A DNA stretch of 64,000 nucleotides from CAVQEK01 sp964596645 (GTDB lineage: Bacteria; Bacteroidota; Bacteroidia; Cytophagales; Cyclobacteriaceae): assembly GCA_964596645.1 (NCBI GenBank), contig CAZQVB010000015.1, forward strand, positions 40,268 through 104,267, given 5' to 3'. The first letter of the stretch is position 1; every line of letters starts with the position of its first letter. The notes beneath the pieces were generated by a model. It made no database searches, was not told the origin of the DNA, and saw only the letters and a program-made list of their open reading frames with translations. This document shows, one piece after another, positions 17,584-28,379 of this stretch. Made by a program: the position numbers and the translations under genes.

Positions 17584-19388
17584 TGAACCGAACAATCAGT
17601 ATTATGAAAATCAGATATATCTTAATCAGCGTGGCCGTGCTGATGACCACGGCCTGCGAAGACTTCCTTGCACCGGAGTCACTGTCTACCTTCGACAGCA
17701 AATATATTTTCTCAAATGCCGAAGATGCCAGAAAGGCCGTCAATGCCATATATGTGCACTTCAGCCACGATGGGTTTCGTTCGCGCCTCTCCAACAATAT
17801 GACCGGCAATACCGATATAGAGCATGCCGGTGGCTCCAGCGATGGGGCACGCTACCAAATATGGCGCCTGGATGCCCGTGAAAACAACGGCGACCTGGGC
17901 TACCTGTGGGACATGGCCTACAAAGCCATCCGCGATAGCAACATAGCCATAGAAGGCATTTTGGATAGTGAGGCGCTCAACTCGTCGGATGTAGAGCTTT
18001 CTAAAAATATGTACCACCTGCTGGGCGAGGCTTACACACTCCGCGCCTATTGGTATAGCATGCTCATTTACTATTTTGGCGATGTGCCTTTCATTGAAGA
18101 TGCGCCCAAAGCAGGTGTGGAGTTCAACCTGCTCAAGGAAAACCGCAATACTATACTCGCCGCCGTCATTCAGGATATGGTGGATATTGAGGAGCAAATG
18201 ATGTGGGCCGATCAACTGCCCTTTGGCATAGAGCAGGTAAACAGGGAATACACACTGGGCATGATCGCCCGGCTGGCATTGCAGCGTGGTGGCTACTATC
18301 TCACGCCCGGCATGACCCAGGAAAGGGCGTCTGACTACCTCGACTACTATCAGGTGGCCAATGACTACAGCCAAAAGCTCATTCGACTCAAAGACCGCGA
18401 ACTGCCCTCCGATTTCTTTCAGGTATTCCTCAACCAATCCAAGTTTTTGTCGCCGGTCAATAGCGATATCCTCTTTGAGGTACCCTTTGCCATGGGAGAA
18501 GGCGATGTGGGCTGGAACATCGGCATACGTGTAGATGGTGGCAAGCACCCCTATGGCGCCGGCAGCAACTATATGGCGATGCCACCTACTTACCTGTACT
18601 CATTCGATACCACCGACCTGCGCGTAGATGCCACGGTGGGCATGTACATGATCAATTCCGACTTTGAGCAAGAGCTTGTTTCTACGGGAAATATGAACCT
18701 GTCGCAGGCAAAGTGGAGCAGGCACTATTTGGAAAATCCTCCTGGTGCTTCTACGGCTAAAGGTACCGGCATCAACTGGCCCATGATGCGCTACTCTGAT
18801 GTATTGCTGATGCACGCCGAGGCAGAAAATGAACTCAATGGCCCCACACCTGATGCCCAAGAAGCACTGAGACGGGTTCGCCAGCGTGCGTTTCCGGAGT
18901 CGGTCTGGGACCAAAAGGTAGATGCTTACATCAATGAAGTGTCACAAAGCAAAGAGGCATTCTTTGAGGCCATAGTAGACGAACGCGCCTGGGAGTTTGG
19001 CGGCGAAATGATCCGCAAGTACGACCTGATCCGCTGGGGCAACTATGCAGAAAAAATAGATGAAATGCTGCAAGACCTGAAACAAATGGCAGACAATGCC
19101 CAGGCTGGCACAGGCACACTGCCCGACTACCTGTATGTGAAACATGCAGATAACGGCGACTTGCTCATCTACAACAAATTTCGAAAAGTGCTGGCACCAC
19201 CAGACGACACCTGGTCGCGTGAGCCCTGGCTCATCAACATGTACGACCAAACCCTTGGAACCTACGCCGAATGGATCACCCGCGACTGGGCCAACTATAC
19301 TGAGCCTGTGCGCTACATTTTTCCCATTCCTACTATTGGCATCGACAACAGCAGAGGCGTGCTACAAAACGATGGTTACGGTTTCTAA
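17583..19388 (+). CDS. SusD-family surface glycan-binding lipoprotein
   Basis: A protein of up to 601 residues. The start at 17583 overlaps the susC stop (TAATG); the ATG at 17604 gives a more standard signal peptide and is a fair alternative. The lipobox is TTAC, then EDFLAPES, the usual SusD mature start. Typical SusD features follow: helical TPR-like pairs, the segment MYHLLGEAYTLRAYWYSMLIYYFGDVP (middle of the family signature), RYSDVLLMHAEAENEL, and a C-terminus ending with RYIFPIPTIGID. It forms the lid of the SusC transporter at the cell surface. Pairing with the adjacent SusC is certain by context. Confidence 0.95.
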   Translation: MNRTISIMKIRYILISVAVLMTTACEDFLAPESLSTFDSKYIFSNAEDARKAVNAIYVHFSHDGFRSRLSNNMTGNTDIEHAGGSSDGARYQIWRLDARENNGDLGYLWDMAYKAIRDSNIAIEGILDSEALNSSDVELSKNMYHLLGEAYTLRAYWYSMLIYYFGDVPFIEDAPKAGVEFNLLKENRNTILAAVIQDMVDIEEQMMWADQLPFGIEQVNREYTLGMIARLALQRGGYYLTPGMTQERASDYLDYYQVANDYSQKLIRLKDRELPSDFFQVFLNQSKFLSPVNSDILFEVPFAMGEGDVGWNIGIRVDGGKHPYGAGSNYMAMPPTYLYSFDTTDLRVDATVGMYMINSDFEQELVSTGNMNLSQAKWSRHYLENPPGASTAKGTGINWPMMRYSDVLLMHAEAENELNGPTPDAQEALRRVRQRAFPESVWDQKVDAYINEVSQSKEAFFEAIVDERAWEFGGEMIRKYDLIRWGNYAEKIDEMLQDLKQMADNAQAGTGTLPDYLYVKHADNGDLLIYNKFRKVLAPPDDTWSREPWLINMYDQTLGTYAEWITRDWANYTEPVRYIFPIPTIGIDNSRGVLQNDGYGF

Positions 19389-19411
19389 GACAGGTTTTCA
19401 CCACATTTAAA

Positions 19412-21058
19412 ATGAACAATATGAAAAACTATATAAAAAATGCCTTTGGCCTGCTCGCACTCTTTGTCGCCGGCTTATTGGTTCTTGCCTCCTGCAAAGA
19501 AGACGATGAAGTATTTCCGCGCACCAGGCTTTTCCGTCCCGTGCTCAACGAAGCGCTCTATGCCATCGACAACACCATAGTGCTCGACATGGGCAACATG
19601 AAAGAAGCACAGTCTTACACTGTGCAGATCAGCCGCGACTCTTTTCAAACCGTCGATTATACATTCGAAACAGACACCAGCTACGTAGAAATAGATGAAG
19701 AAGTGCTCGGTGAAGAGTTGCTTTGGTTTACCATCTATCAGGTACAAGCCACCGCCCATGCCGACGACCCCGAGTACGACAGCAAAGTGTCGGAGCTGGG
19801 CAATGTGCGTACGCAGAAGTTCCCGTCAAACATGGGCGCACCTTCACCTTTTGATGTCACCGATACCCGTGCCCGCGTTTTTTGGGTATCCTCAGGCGCA
19901 CCCATCACGCAGGTAAAAGTGTTTGCCATCAACGACCTCAGGCTGGAAAATGCCCTGTTGGAGTTTGACGTGACCGACGAAGAACGTGCAGAAAATGAAA
20001 AAGTAATCGCTGGGCTATCGCCCATGACCGAGTATCAGGTGGCAATATATAGCCCGGACAGGGTGCGCGGCTGGGAAGTGTACCAGACACGCGAAGCTCT
20101 GGTGTCGGGCGACAATGTAATCGACCTGCTGGGCATTGCCGATGAAGACATACTGGTAGATACCTTGCAATATGTAGCTGATGGCAGCATCATATTGCTG
20201 GAAGGCGGCCGCACGTACAATGCCGGTGGCTACGCCTTTGAGAAGTCGGTAACCATACGCAGTGGCTACAGCTTCACCCCGGCCTTTCCCCTGATACACT
20301 GTGGCTCCAACTACAACATAGCCGATGGCAGCAACGTGGATTCACTCATTTTTCGTGATGTAGCCTTTAGCGGCGATTTTGGAGGCAACTATGTTTTCAA
20401 CATCGATAAGAGTGGCTCCATAGGCGAAATCAAATTCGATAATACACGCATACACTCATTGCGCGGCATCACACGCATAAAAGGGGGCACAGGTATGCTG
20501 GAGAAATATACCATCATCAACTCTGTAGTCGATAGCATCAATGGCTATGGCGTGCTCGCGGTAGATACCGATGGCTGGATGGCCGGAGATATTCTGCTTA
20601 AGAATTCTACTTTTTCCAAAAGCCAGTACTTCCTGGTGAGCCGAACCAATACAGAATCGCTCACCATAGAAAGCTGTACCATATATGGCGCCCCCGAAAA
20701 CGGCCGGCAACTCCTGCGCTGGAGAGGATCCGATGGCAACAACAACATTACCAACGGAGTGAAAATATACAACAGCATCTTCGGCCCCGGCTGGGACATG
20801 AGCGATGGCGGCAATACCGGCATAGATGGTTACGACGGCCTGGGCTCCACTACCTTTGATGTAGTCAACACCTACGGCACCATCGACTTCGTATATGCCG
20901 ACGGCAAGGACGAAATACCCGGTCTTCCAAGTTTTGTATACCCCGGTACAGCCGCACAGCTCTGGGTAAACCCGGATGATGTCAATTTTTCCATCAAAGA
21001 TCCAAGCTTTGCTGGCAAAGGCGATACGGGCGACCCACGATGGAGGATTGGTCTGTAG
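19412..21058 (+). CDS. DUF5123/DUF4957-type surface lipoprotein of the pectin locus
   Basis: A protein of 548 residues with a signal peptide and lipobox LASC (Cys near residue 28). Residues 40-235 look like two fibronectin-III-like sandwiches (SYTVQISRD, TEYQVAIYSPD). From about 260 to the end, repeated short strands (KFDNTRIHSL, YTIINSVVDSI, DILLKNSTF, LTIESCTIYG) indicate a right-handed parallel beta-helix. The last region, DPRWRIGL, is typical of DUF5123 proteins. It follows susD by 23 bases, the position of SusE/SusF-like surface glycan-binding proteins. No catalytic residues are recognised. A pectin-binding role is inferred from position and fold. Confidence 0.85.
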   Translation: MNNMKNYIKNAFGLLALFVAGLLVLASCKEDDEVFPRTRLFRPVLNEALYAIDNTIVLDMGNMKEAQSYTVQISRDSFQTVDYTFETDTSYVEIDEEVLGEELLWFTIYQVQATAHADDPEYDSKVSELGNVRTQKFPSNMGAPSPFDVTDTRARVFWVSSGAPITQVKVFAINDLRLENALLEFDVTDEERAENEKVIAGLSPMTEYQVAIYSPDRVRGWEVYQTREALVSGDNVIDLLGIADEDILVDTLQYVADGSIILLEGGRTYNAGGYAFEKSVTIRSGYSFTPAFPLIHCGSNYNIADGSNVDSLIFRDVAFSGDFGGNYVFNIDKSGSIGEIKFDNTRIHSLRGITRIKGGTGMLEKYTIINSVVDSINGYGVLAVDTDGWMAGDILLKNSTFSKSQYFLVSRTNTESLTIESCTIYGAPENGRQLLRWRGSDGNNNITNGVKIYNSIFGPGWDMSDGGNTGIDGYDGLGSTTFDVVNTYGTIDFVYADGKDEIPGLPSFVYPGTAAQLWVNPDDVNFSIKDPSFAGKGDTGDPRWRIGL

Positions 21059-21081
21059 GTACAACAACATTTTGGGCTAGT

Positions 21082-21148
21082 GTGGCGGACAAAGATCAGC
21101 CACTGCGGGAAAGGGTACGCATCCCTTTCCCGCATACAAACCCGCCAC
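21082..21148 (+). promoter_or_regulatory. nested stem-loop between SusCD unit and enzyme genes
   Basis: A perfect 12-bp stem (TGCGGGAAAGGG at 21104-21115, 7-base loop, complement at 21123-21134) is enclosed by an outer 7-bp stem (GTGGCGG at 21082-21088 with CCGCCAC at 21142-21148). No T-run follows, so it is not a simple terminator. It could protect the 3' end of the susCD-DUF5123 message or mark a processing site that uncouples transporter and enzyme levels. Confidence 0.6.
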
Positions 21149-21239
21149 CAACCAGCCAAAAGGATGGCCGATGGCACAGCATGAATGTGTAGAGAGAATG
21201 AGTGCCGCAACCGGATGACAATCATTTAAAAGATCCACC

Positions 21240-24200
21240 ATGAATACATTTTTTACATGCGCCAGCTCACGCAACTTCGGTAGGCTAATTATTGCCCTGG
21301 CCTTGATTTACGCCAATTCGGGGGCATTTGCGCAGCAACTGGCCTTCCCGGGTGCCGAAGGTGGGGGCCGCTTCGCTGTCGGTGGCCGCTTTGGCGAGGT
21401 ATACACAGTGACCAACCTGAACGACGCCGGACCAGGCAGCCTGCGCGATGCAGTGAGCAAATCCAATCGCACCGTCATATTCAGGGTTTCGGGCGTCATC
21501 CACCTAAAAAGCCGCCTGCAGATTGCCCAAGACAGCATCACCATAGCCGGGCAAACAGCACCCGGAGACGGCATCTGCATCACCGGCTATGCTGTAAACA
21601 TCAACGCCAGCCACCTGATCATTCGCCACATCCGCGCACGACTGGGCGATGCTAACTCGGTGCAAGACGATGCTATGAACGGCACCAGTCGCCAAATACA
21701 CGACATCATCATCGATCACTGCTCACTGAGCTGGTCGGTGGATGAAACAGGTTCTTTTTATGGGATGAAAAACTTTACGCTGCAGTGGTGCATCTTGAGT
21801 GAAAGCCTGTACAACTCTGTACACGGCAAAGGTAAGCATGGCTACGGGGGCATTTGGGGCGGAAACAATGCTACCTTTCACCACAACCTGTTGGCACACC
21901 ACACCAGCCGCAATCCGCGATTTGGCGGAAGCCGCTATCACGGAGAGCCTGATAAAGAGGTCGTTGACTTCAGGAATAATGTGGTTTACAACTGGGGCGG
22001 CAACTCGGCGTATGGAGGCGAGGGCGGCAACTACAACATGGTGAACAACTACTATAAGGCAGGCCCGGCTACATCGGGAAGCCTCACCACCAGCTCGCCT
22101 TCCAACAAGAGAAACCGCATCCTCAACTATACCAGCTACTACTTTGGCACCGATGCAGCCGTTTATCCCGATACACTGTGGGGCGGCAGGTTTTACATCC
22201 ATGGCAATTACGTAGAAGGATATCCCGATGTGACGGCCAACAATTGGGAGAAAGGCGTACAGAAAGACAGTTATTATAGAGCCGAACAATTGATAGAAGA
22301 GGCCAGGCTGCCTGCACCCGTTGACACCCCGCCCGTCGATACACAGCCGGCCGAGGAGGCATATCTGTCGGTTTTGCAAGGCGCAGGCGCCACTTTGCCC
22401 CGCCGCGATGCTATAGATGCCCGCATAGTTGCCGAAGCAAAAACCGGCACTGCCACCTACGAGGGCGCTACGTATGCCAAGATCAATGGCACCGGCATAA
22501 GTCATCCTTCGGGCATCATCGATACCCCGGCCGATGTTGGGGGCTTGCCAACTTATGAGTCTGCACCACCACCCGCCGATTCCGATTCCGACGGCATGCC
22601 CGACGCATACGAATCGAACAGCGGCCTCGATGCTCAAAACCCTGCCGATGCAGCCACCATCACCGGCGGTGGATATTCCAACCTGGAGATTTACCTGAAC
22701 AGTATCAGGAGTTCTGAATCGGCTATACAAATAGAAGGTGCAATAGCTCCCTTTTATCAAGAAATCGGCACACCATCGGCATCGCAGTCATACACCGTGT
22801 CGGCTGGGGGTATAGATCGTGACATCAAAATATCCGCGCCTGCCGGCTATGAGCTGTCAGGCGATGGTGGCGCCACATGGAAGGGGCCGAATGCGCCGCT
22901 GGTGCTTCCCCCGCAAAATGGTGCAGTGCCGCCAGTACTGATCATGGTAAAGCTTCATGCCAGCGCGGTGGGTGCTTACCCGGGCACATTGCTACACAGC
23001 AGCGAGGGCACAGCATCCGTGGGCATACCTTTAGTCGGCACGGTGTCATCGCCACAGGCAGCCCCGGCTGGTACACGAGCAGTGGTGGCCAAAGACGGTT
23101 CTGGCCAATTCACCACCGTACAGGCAGCCATCGATGCGGCGCCCTCCGGCCGTACCCACCCATATATCATTTTCATAAAAAACGGCATATACAAGGAGCG
23201 GATAGAGGTGCCCTCCAACAAGCCCTACTTGCAACTGATCGGGCAAAGCGTGGCCAATACCATCCTTACTTACGACAACTACTCCGGCAAAAGCATGCCC
23301 GGTGGCGGCACATTCGGCACGTCCAACTCCGCCTCGTTTTTTGTGAACGCCAGCGATTTCACGGCCGTCAATATCACTTTTGAAAACACTACCGGCGATG
23401 CACCGCAGGCCCTGGCCATCAATGTAAACGCCGACCGGGCAGCTTTTAAAAATTGCCGCTTCTTAGGCGGGCAAGATACCATCCTCACCAATGGTGCCGG
23501 CAACAGGCAATACTACCGCAACTGCTACATCGATGGTGTTGTGGACTTTATATTCGGACCAGCCATTGCCGTGTTCGACTCCTGCATCGTATATGCCAAA
23601 AGCCGGAAAGATGGCCTGAGCGGCAGCTACATCACCGCCGCCAATACGCCCAACGGGCAGCAGTATGGTTATGTATTTCGGGGAAGTACCCTACCGTCCA
23701 ACACCGGTACTACGCAGTATGTACTCGGGCGGCCATGGCAAAACGCCAGTGGCTCCAGCCCGCGCTCTTTTCCGAAAGTGGTGTTCCTCAATACTACCAT
23801 GGGCCATGATTTAGTGAAACCCGAAGGCTGGTCGGTATGGAATGAAGGCACCGTAACGGATGAAATATTTTATGCGGAATACAACAGCCGCACATTCGGC
23901 GGCAGGCCGGTCAATGTATCTGACAGGGTTGGGTGGTCGCACCAACTTACAGAGGCCGAAGCGGCCGAATATACCCTTTCAAATATGTTTGGCGACTGGG
24001 ATCCCTGTACCGCATGGAGCACCCTCTGTGGTACATCGCCTGCCCCCATCGCAGTGTCCAATTTCAAGGGCGTAAAGAAAGCCGGCCAGTACGAGTTGAG
24101 CTGGAACATCAGTTGGCCCATCCAAGGCATTCGTTACCAGTTGTTCAGAAGCAGTGATGGCCAGTCGTACTCCCTCATCCATGAACAAGTGGCCGCTACG

Positions 24201-24675
24201 GATTCGCTGGTCAACTTTAGCCATACAGAGGCCATACCTCCGGCAGGCAAAACCTGGGAATATTTCCTGGTGGCATCCAAAGCGGGTATGGAACCGCGTA
24301 AAACCGCGACAGTGCAGGTATCGAGCACGCCTACCATTCAGGTAAATGGCAGCCTTTCTGACTTTCGACAGGGGCTTGGTATGCCTTCCGCCCCACAAGC
24401 CTATCGTCTCTCCGGCAGCAATTTGTCGGAGGAGCTGGTGATAAACCCTCCGGCTGGGTTTGAGGTATCACCGGATGGTGGCTCGAGTTGGTTTGGCCAC
24501 GACAACCCTTTAATGCTTCAGCCTGTGCAGGGTGAGGTAGCCGACCGTAAAATATCTGTCAGACTCAATGCCAATGTACCCGGCAATTTCACTGGCCAGA
24601 TCACCCATACCAGTGGCGCTGCCCAAGGGATAGACGTAGCTGTAACTGGCACCGTGCAAGCAGACCCTCTGCCGC
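21240..24675 (+). CDS. multidomain pectinase: PL1 pectate lyase + CE8 pectinesterase (5' part, broken by assembly gap)
   Basis: About 1145 residues before a run of N. The signal peptide ends GAFAQQ. Residues 32-395 are a PL1-type pectate lyase beta-helix (FPGAEGGGRFAVGGRFG, then GYGGIWGGNNATFHHN and the catalytic-loop region TSRNPRFGGSRYH). A linker with the calcium-binding DSDSDGMPD repeat follows. Residues about 498-610 are an Ig-like module (GTPSASQSYTVS). A CE8 pectin methylesterase domain spans about 613-917, with GGQDTI, DFIFG and LGRPW carrying the catalytic Asp pair and Arg. Then come a fibronectin-like stretch and a second Ig-like module (about 1032-1140). It would demethylate and then cleave homogalacturonan outside the cell. 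The remainder is at 24686-25926. Confidence 0.9.
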
Positions 24676-24685
24676 NNNNNNNNNN
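24676..24685. other. assembly gap (10 N)
   Basis: Ten undetermined bases lie inside the PL1-CE8 gene. The frame before the gap and the frame after it differ, so the true length is not ten, or bases next to it are wrong. A gap of unknown size placed by scaffolding is likely. Confidence 0.98.
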
Positions 24686-25926
24686 TGACCTTTTGGTCCT
24701 TCACCACCGACGGTCAGGACGAAGCGGCAATGAGGGCCCCGGGCATCGGCAACGCCACATCAAGTTTGCACAATTTGTACCTCTCCAACGGCACTACACT
24801 ACCCGCCTTACCTGCCTATTCTGCAACATATGGCCAGGCGTTTGGAGCCAGCAGCGGTGGCGAAGGTCAGTGGTCCACCTCCATCGGCGGCCCCGGTGGC
24901 ACGCTCGACAGGTCATATTATCAGCAGTTTCAGCTCACAACGGCTGCCGGCCATACCATGCGCCTTGATTCTATTTTTTTCAATACGTCATTCTACAACA
25001 CTTCTTCCAACACCAAGCTGGCCGTGGCGTATTCCAAAGATGGTTTTACCACGGATGGGCAGTACGTCACCGGCGGCGTAGGCCCCGATGGTTTGCCGCT
25101 GACGAGCACAGCCCCCGGCTCATTGGAGCAGCCGGTATTCTTGCTCAAAGAAAATGATGGCACCAGCCTTAACTACCGCTTTGCCCTGGCTGGTGGCGAA
25201 GGTGTGGCATTGCAGGCCGGAGAAACACTCATCATACGCCTGTACTACAGTTGCGGCAGCAGCAGCGAAGGCCGCTACGCCAAGCTAAAGCATGTAGGAA
25301 TAAAGGGCGATGATACTTCAGCAGCGGGCATCGATATAGAAGGCAGCCTGCAGCCATTTGATCAAAATATGGGAAGTCCCTCTGAAGTGCAGCAGTATGC
25401 CATCTCCGGCACCGGCCTCACCAACAGCATCACCATCATTCCGCCCAGGCATTTTCAGCTTTCGCTGAAAGGGAAGGATGACTGGAAAGATCGTGCGGCT
25501 CCTCTGGTGCTTGCGCCGGTAAATGGTAGGGTGGAAGCTGTAGAGATAGAAGTAAGGCTAAATGCCTCTTTGGCGGGCGATCATTCGGGCAATATTGAGC
25601 ACAGTAGCCCCGGTGCCACGCCAGTCGCGCTGCCTGTATCGGGTAGCACCGGCCGCATCACTGCGCTTGGCAATGAAGAAACTGTTGGTGAGATCAGGCT
25701 GTGGCCCAACCCCTGCACCGATACAATATATATTGACGGGGGGCAAATACCTGAAAATGCTACTGTGGCCATTTTCAACGAAAAGGGGGTGCTGGTGAAG
25801 CAGCTGCCTGTTCGTTTAGAAAACAACCTTGTGTTGCTCGATGTACGCGAACTCAACAGTGGCTTGTACTTCATTGAAGGTATTACGGAGCCGGAGCAGC
25901 CATCATTGCGATTTTTAAAACTATAA
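24686..25926 (+). CDS. PL1-CE8 pectinase, 3' part with T9SS sorting domain
   Basis: About 413 residues. The frame is open from the first base after the gap (TFWSFTTDGQDEAA), so the internal ATG at 24730 is not a real start. The first 200 residues are a beta-rich module often appended to Bacteroidota pectate lyases. A third copy of the Ig-like module follows (GSPSEVQQYAISGTGL, then LNASLAGDHSGNIEHSS). The end is a type IX secretion C-terminal domain (GEIRLWPNPCTDTIYIDGG, then LNSGLYFIEG). This shows export across the outer membrane by the T9SS, with surface anchoring or release. Three related Ig modules across the two parts support a single original gene. Confidence 0.88.
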
Positions 25927-25929
25927 TAG

Positions 25930-26724
25930 ATGAGCGTGGAGCATAGGAAGAGCAAAAGAATGATGGTGATATGTGCAGCCGCACTGATGCTGTCCTCTTT
26001 TTCACTGCAACAAAAAGTGCTCACCATATACTTGATTGGCGACAGCACCATGGCCGACTATTCATTATACGGCGAAGACTACATGACTACCCGCTATCCG
26101 CTGAAGGGTTGGGGACAGGTATTTCAGCAATTTATGCACCGCGACAGCCTGGGGGCGCTGGCCGGGGTGATACAAGCCGATAGCATCTATATCGACAACA
26201 GGGCGCGCGGTGGGCGCAGTACACGTACCTTTTTTCAGGAAGGGCGCTGGCGACAGGTGTACAATGACCTGACAGCGGGCGATGTGGTGATGATGCAATT
26301 TGGCCACAACGATGCCGCCGAAAACAAGCCGGAGCGGTATGTGGACATTGATGGTTATCAAGAATTTTTGCGCCTGTATGTGCACCAAACAAGGGAAAAA
26401 GGTGCAAGGCCCATCATCCTTACCCCAGTGAACCGTAACTACCCATGGGTAAACGATACGCTCACCAACAGCCATGGAGATTACCCTGCAGCGGCTAGGC
26501 AGGTTGCTGCCGAGATGCAGGTGCCACTGATAGATTTGGGGCAACTGTCCATCAATCATTTTACAGCGTTGGGCGCCAAGCACGTTTCGGAGCATTACTT
26601 CATGAACCTGCCGCCAGGCACATACCGGGCGTATCCGGATGGACAAAGTGACAACACGCATTTTCAAACCAAAGGAGCTGTAGAAGTAGCCCGACTTGTG
26701 TACGAAGCGCTGAAAGAACTATGA
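25930..26724 (+). CDS. rhamnogalacturonan/pectin acetylesterase (CE12, SGNH hydrolase), copy 1
   Basis: A protein of 264 residues with a signal peptide (AAALMLSSFSLQ). SGNH blocks are clear: block I LIGDSTMADYS with the nucleophile Ser, block II GGRSTRTF, block III MQFGHNDAAENK, and the catalytic Asp-His pair in DNTHFQTKGA near the C-terminus. This matches CE12 (YesT/RhgT-like) enzymes, which remove acetyl groups from rhamnogalacturonan or homogalacturonan and open it to lyases. It lies 3 bases after the PL1-CE8 gene and overlaps the GH43 gene by 4 bases. A second, shorter copy is at 33566-34318. Confidence 0.92.
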   Translation: MSVEHRKSKRMMVICAAALMLSSFSLQQKVLTIYLIGDSTMADYSLYGEDYMTTRYPLKGWGQVFQQFMHRDSLGALAGVIQADSIYIDNRARGGRSTRTFFQEGRWRQVYNDLTAGDVVMMQFGHNDAAENKPERYVDIDGYQEFLRLYVHQTREKGARPIILTPVNRNYPWVNDTLTNSHGDYPAAARQVAAEMQVPLIDLGQLSINHFTALGAKHVSEHYFMNLPPGTYRAYPDGQSDNTHFQTKGAVEVARLVYEALKEL

Positions 26725-28379
26725 GAAACACAGTCCAGATGATATATAGAAGTACATGGTTTATGATATGCCTGCTGTTGGTGATGGCTCAGAGCAAGGC
26801 GCAGCCGAAAGCTAAAGGTTTGCCGGAAGCAGTTGATAGCCACAGCCCCTGGCTGGCTGATCTTGGCAATGGCCAATACCAAAATCCCATTATTTACGCC
26901 GACTACTCCGATCCGGATATCTGTCGGGTGGGCAACGATTTTTATATGACTTCGTCGTCATTTAATGCTGTGCCCGCCTTGCCGATACTGCACTCCACCG
27001 ATCTGGTCAACTGGCGCATCATCAACCATGCGGTCACTCGCTTTCCGGGTACGCACTACCAGACGGTGCAGCACGGCAATGGCGTGTGGGCGCCATCATT
27101 GCGGCACCATCGTGGTTGGTTTTACATATACTGGGGCGATCCTGATCAGGGGATATTTATGGTGAAAACGCAAGATCCTGCAGGCGAGTGGTCGGCACCG
27201 GTACTGGTAAAGAAAGCCTACGGCAATATAGACCCCTGCCCGCTGTGGGACGACGACGGCAAGGTGTACATGGTACATGCCTTTGCCAACAGCAGGGCAG
27301 GCCTCAGCGATGTGCTGCAGGTGCAGGAGCTCACCGCAGACGGTGCGCAAGTGACCCGTAACAGGAAAATCGTTTTCAACGGTTATCCGGAAAATTTTAC
27401 GCTGGAGGGTCCAAAATTTTATAAGCGCAATGGCTTCTACTACATCTTCGCTCCGGCCGGCGGTGTAGCCACAGGTTGGCAGCTTGTGCTTAGATCGAAA
27501 AGTCCGTTTGGGCCATACGAAGCTAAAAAGGTGCTCGCGCAGGGCCGCACAGCCATCAATGGGCCACATCAGGGAGGCTATGTAGAATTGGACAATGGAG
27601 AAGGTTGGTTTGTACACTTTCAGGAAAAGCAGCCCTATGGCCGTATTGTGCATATGCAGCCGGTGCACTGGGAGAGCAACTGGCCGGTGATGGGCCAGGA
27701 TGATGACGGTGACGGCATAGGCGAGCCTGTGCTCACCCATAAAAAACCTACCATAAAGAGTGAGGCCACCGCTATAGGCCCACAGACCAGTGATGACTTC
27801 AGCACCGGCAGGTTGGGCATGCAGTGGCAATGGCAGGCAAACCCGGAAGCCGCCTGGTATTCGCTCAGCGACACCACCGGTCAGTTAAGGCTTCATGCTT
27901 GGCCTCTGCCGGAGAACGCCACAAACCTGTGGAATGCGCCCAATCTGCTGTTGCAAAAGTTTCCGGCGCCCGCCTTCACGGCCACCACCCGCATCGATGC
28001 AGCGCAACTGGAGCCCGATGAGAAAAGCGGCATAGTGGTGTTTGGCCTTGACTACGCCACATTGAGCCTTCTGCCCACCGACAACGGCACCACGCTAGAG
28101 TATACCGTGGCCGAAGAGGCGCATGAAGGTATGCCTGAGCAGATAAAAGAAACGATAGCGCTGAATACGAGGCAGGTGCTGCTGCTTGTGGTAGTGGAAG
28201 AGGGAGGCATGTGCCGGTTTTCTTTCAGCACAGACGGCAACACCTATACCACCATCGGTTCGCCATTTCAAGCGGTAGAAGGCCGCTGGGTGGGCGCTAA
28301 GTTGGGACTATTTGCCATCAAAACATCAGCGACAGGCGAAAGGGGACATGCCCTATTCGACTGGTTTAGAATACAATAA
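26721..28379 (+). CDS. GH43 family glycosidase (arabinofuranosidase/xylosidase-like)
   Basis: A protein of 552 residues with an N-terminal signal peptide (MICLLLVMAQSKAQ). The five-bladed propeller of GH43 spans about residues 50-340. The catalytic base is the Asp in YADYSDPDI, the pKa-modulating Asp is in IDPCPLWDDDGKVYM, and the acid Glu is in LEGPKFYKRNGFYYI. Residues about 350-550 form a second beta-sandwich (GH43 C-terminal type, DDFSTGRLGMQWQWQAN). This layout is common in exo-acting enzymes on arabinose or xylose side chains. In this locus it probably trims pectin side chains. The 4-bp overlap with the CE12 gene and abutting GH28 gene indicate one operon. No T9SS tail is seen, so periplasmic. 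Confidence 0.9.
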   Translation: MRNTVQMIYRSTWFMICLLLVMAQSKAQPKAKGLPEAVDSHSPWLADLGNGQYQNPIIYADYSDPDICRVGNDFYMTSSSFNAVPALPILHSTDLVNWRIINHAVTRFPGTHYQTVQHGNGVWAPSLRHHRGWFYIYWGDPDQGIFMVKTQDPAGEWSAPVLVKKAYGNIDPCPLWDDDGKVYMVHAFANSRAGLSDVLQVQELTADGAQVTRNRKIVFNGYPENFTLEGPKFYKRNGFYYIFAPAGGVATGWQLVLRSKSPFGPYEAKKVLAQGRTAINGPHQGGYVELDNGEGWFVHFQEKQPYGRIVHMQPVHWESNWPVMGQDDDGDGIGEPVLTHKKPTIKSEATAIGPQTSDDFSTGRLGMQWQWQANPEAAWYSLSDTTGQLRLHAWPLPENATNLWNAPNLLLQKFPAPAFTATTRIDAAQLEPDEKSGIVVFGLDYATLSLLPTDNGTTLEYTVAEEAHEGMPEQIKETIALNTRQVLLLVVVEEGGMCRFSFSTDGNTYTTIGSPFQAVEGRWVGAKLGLFAIKTSATGERGHALFDWFRIQ

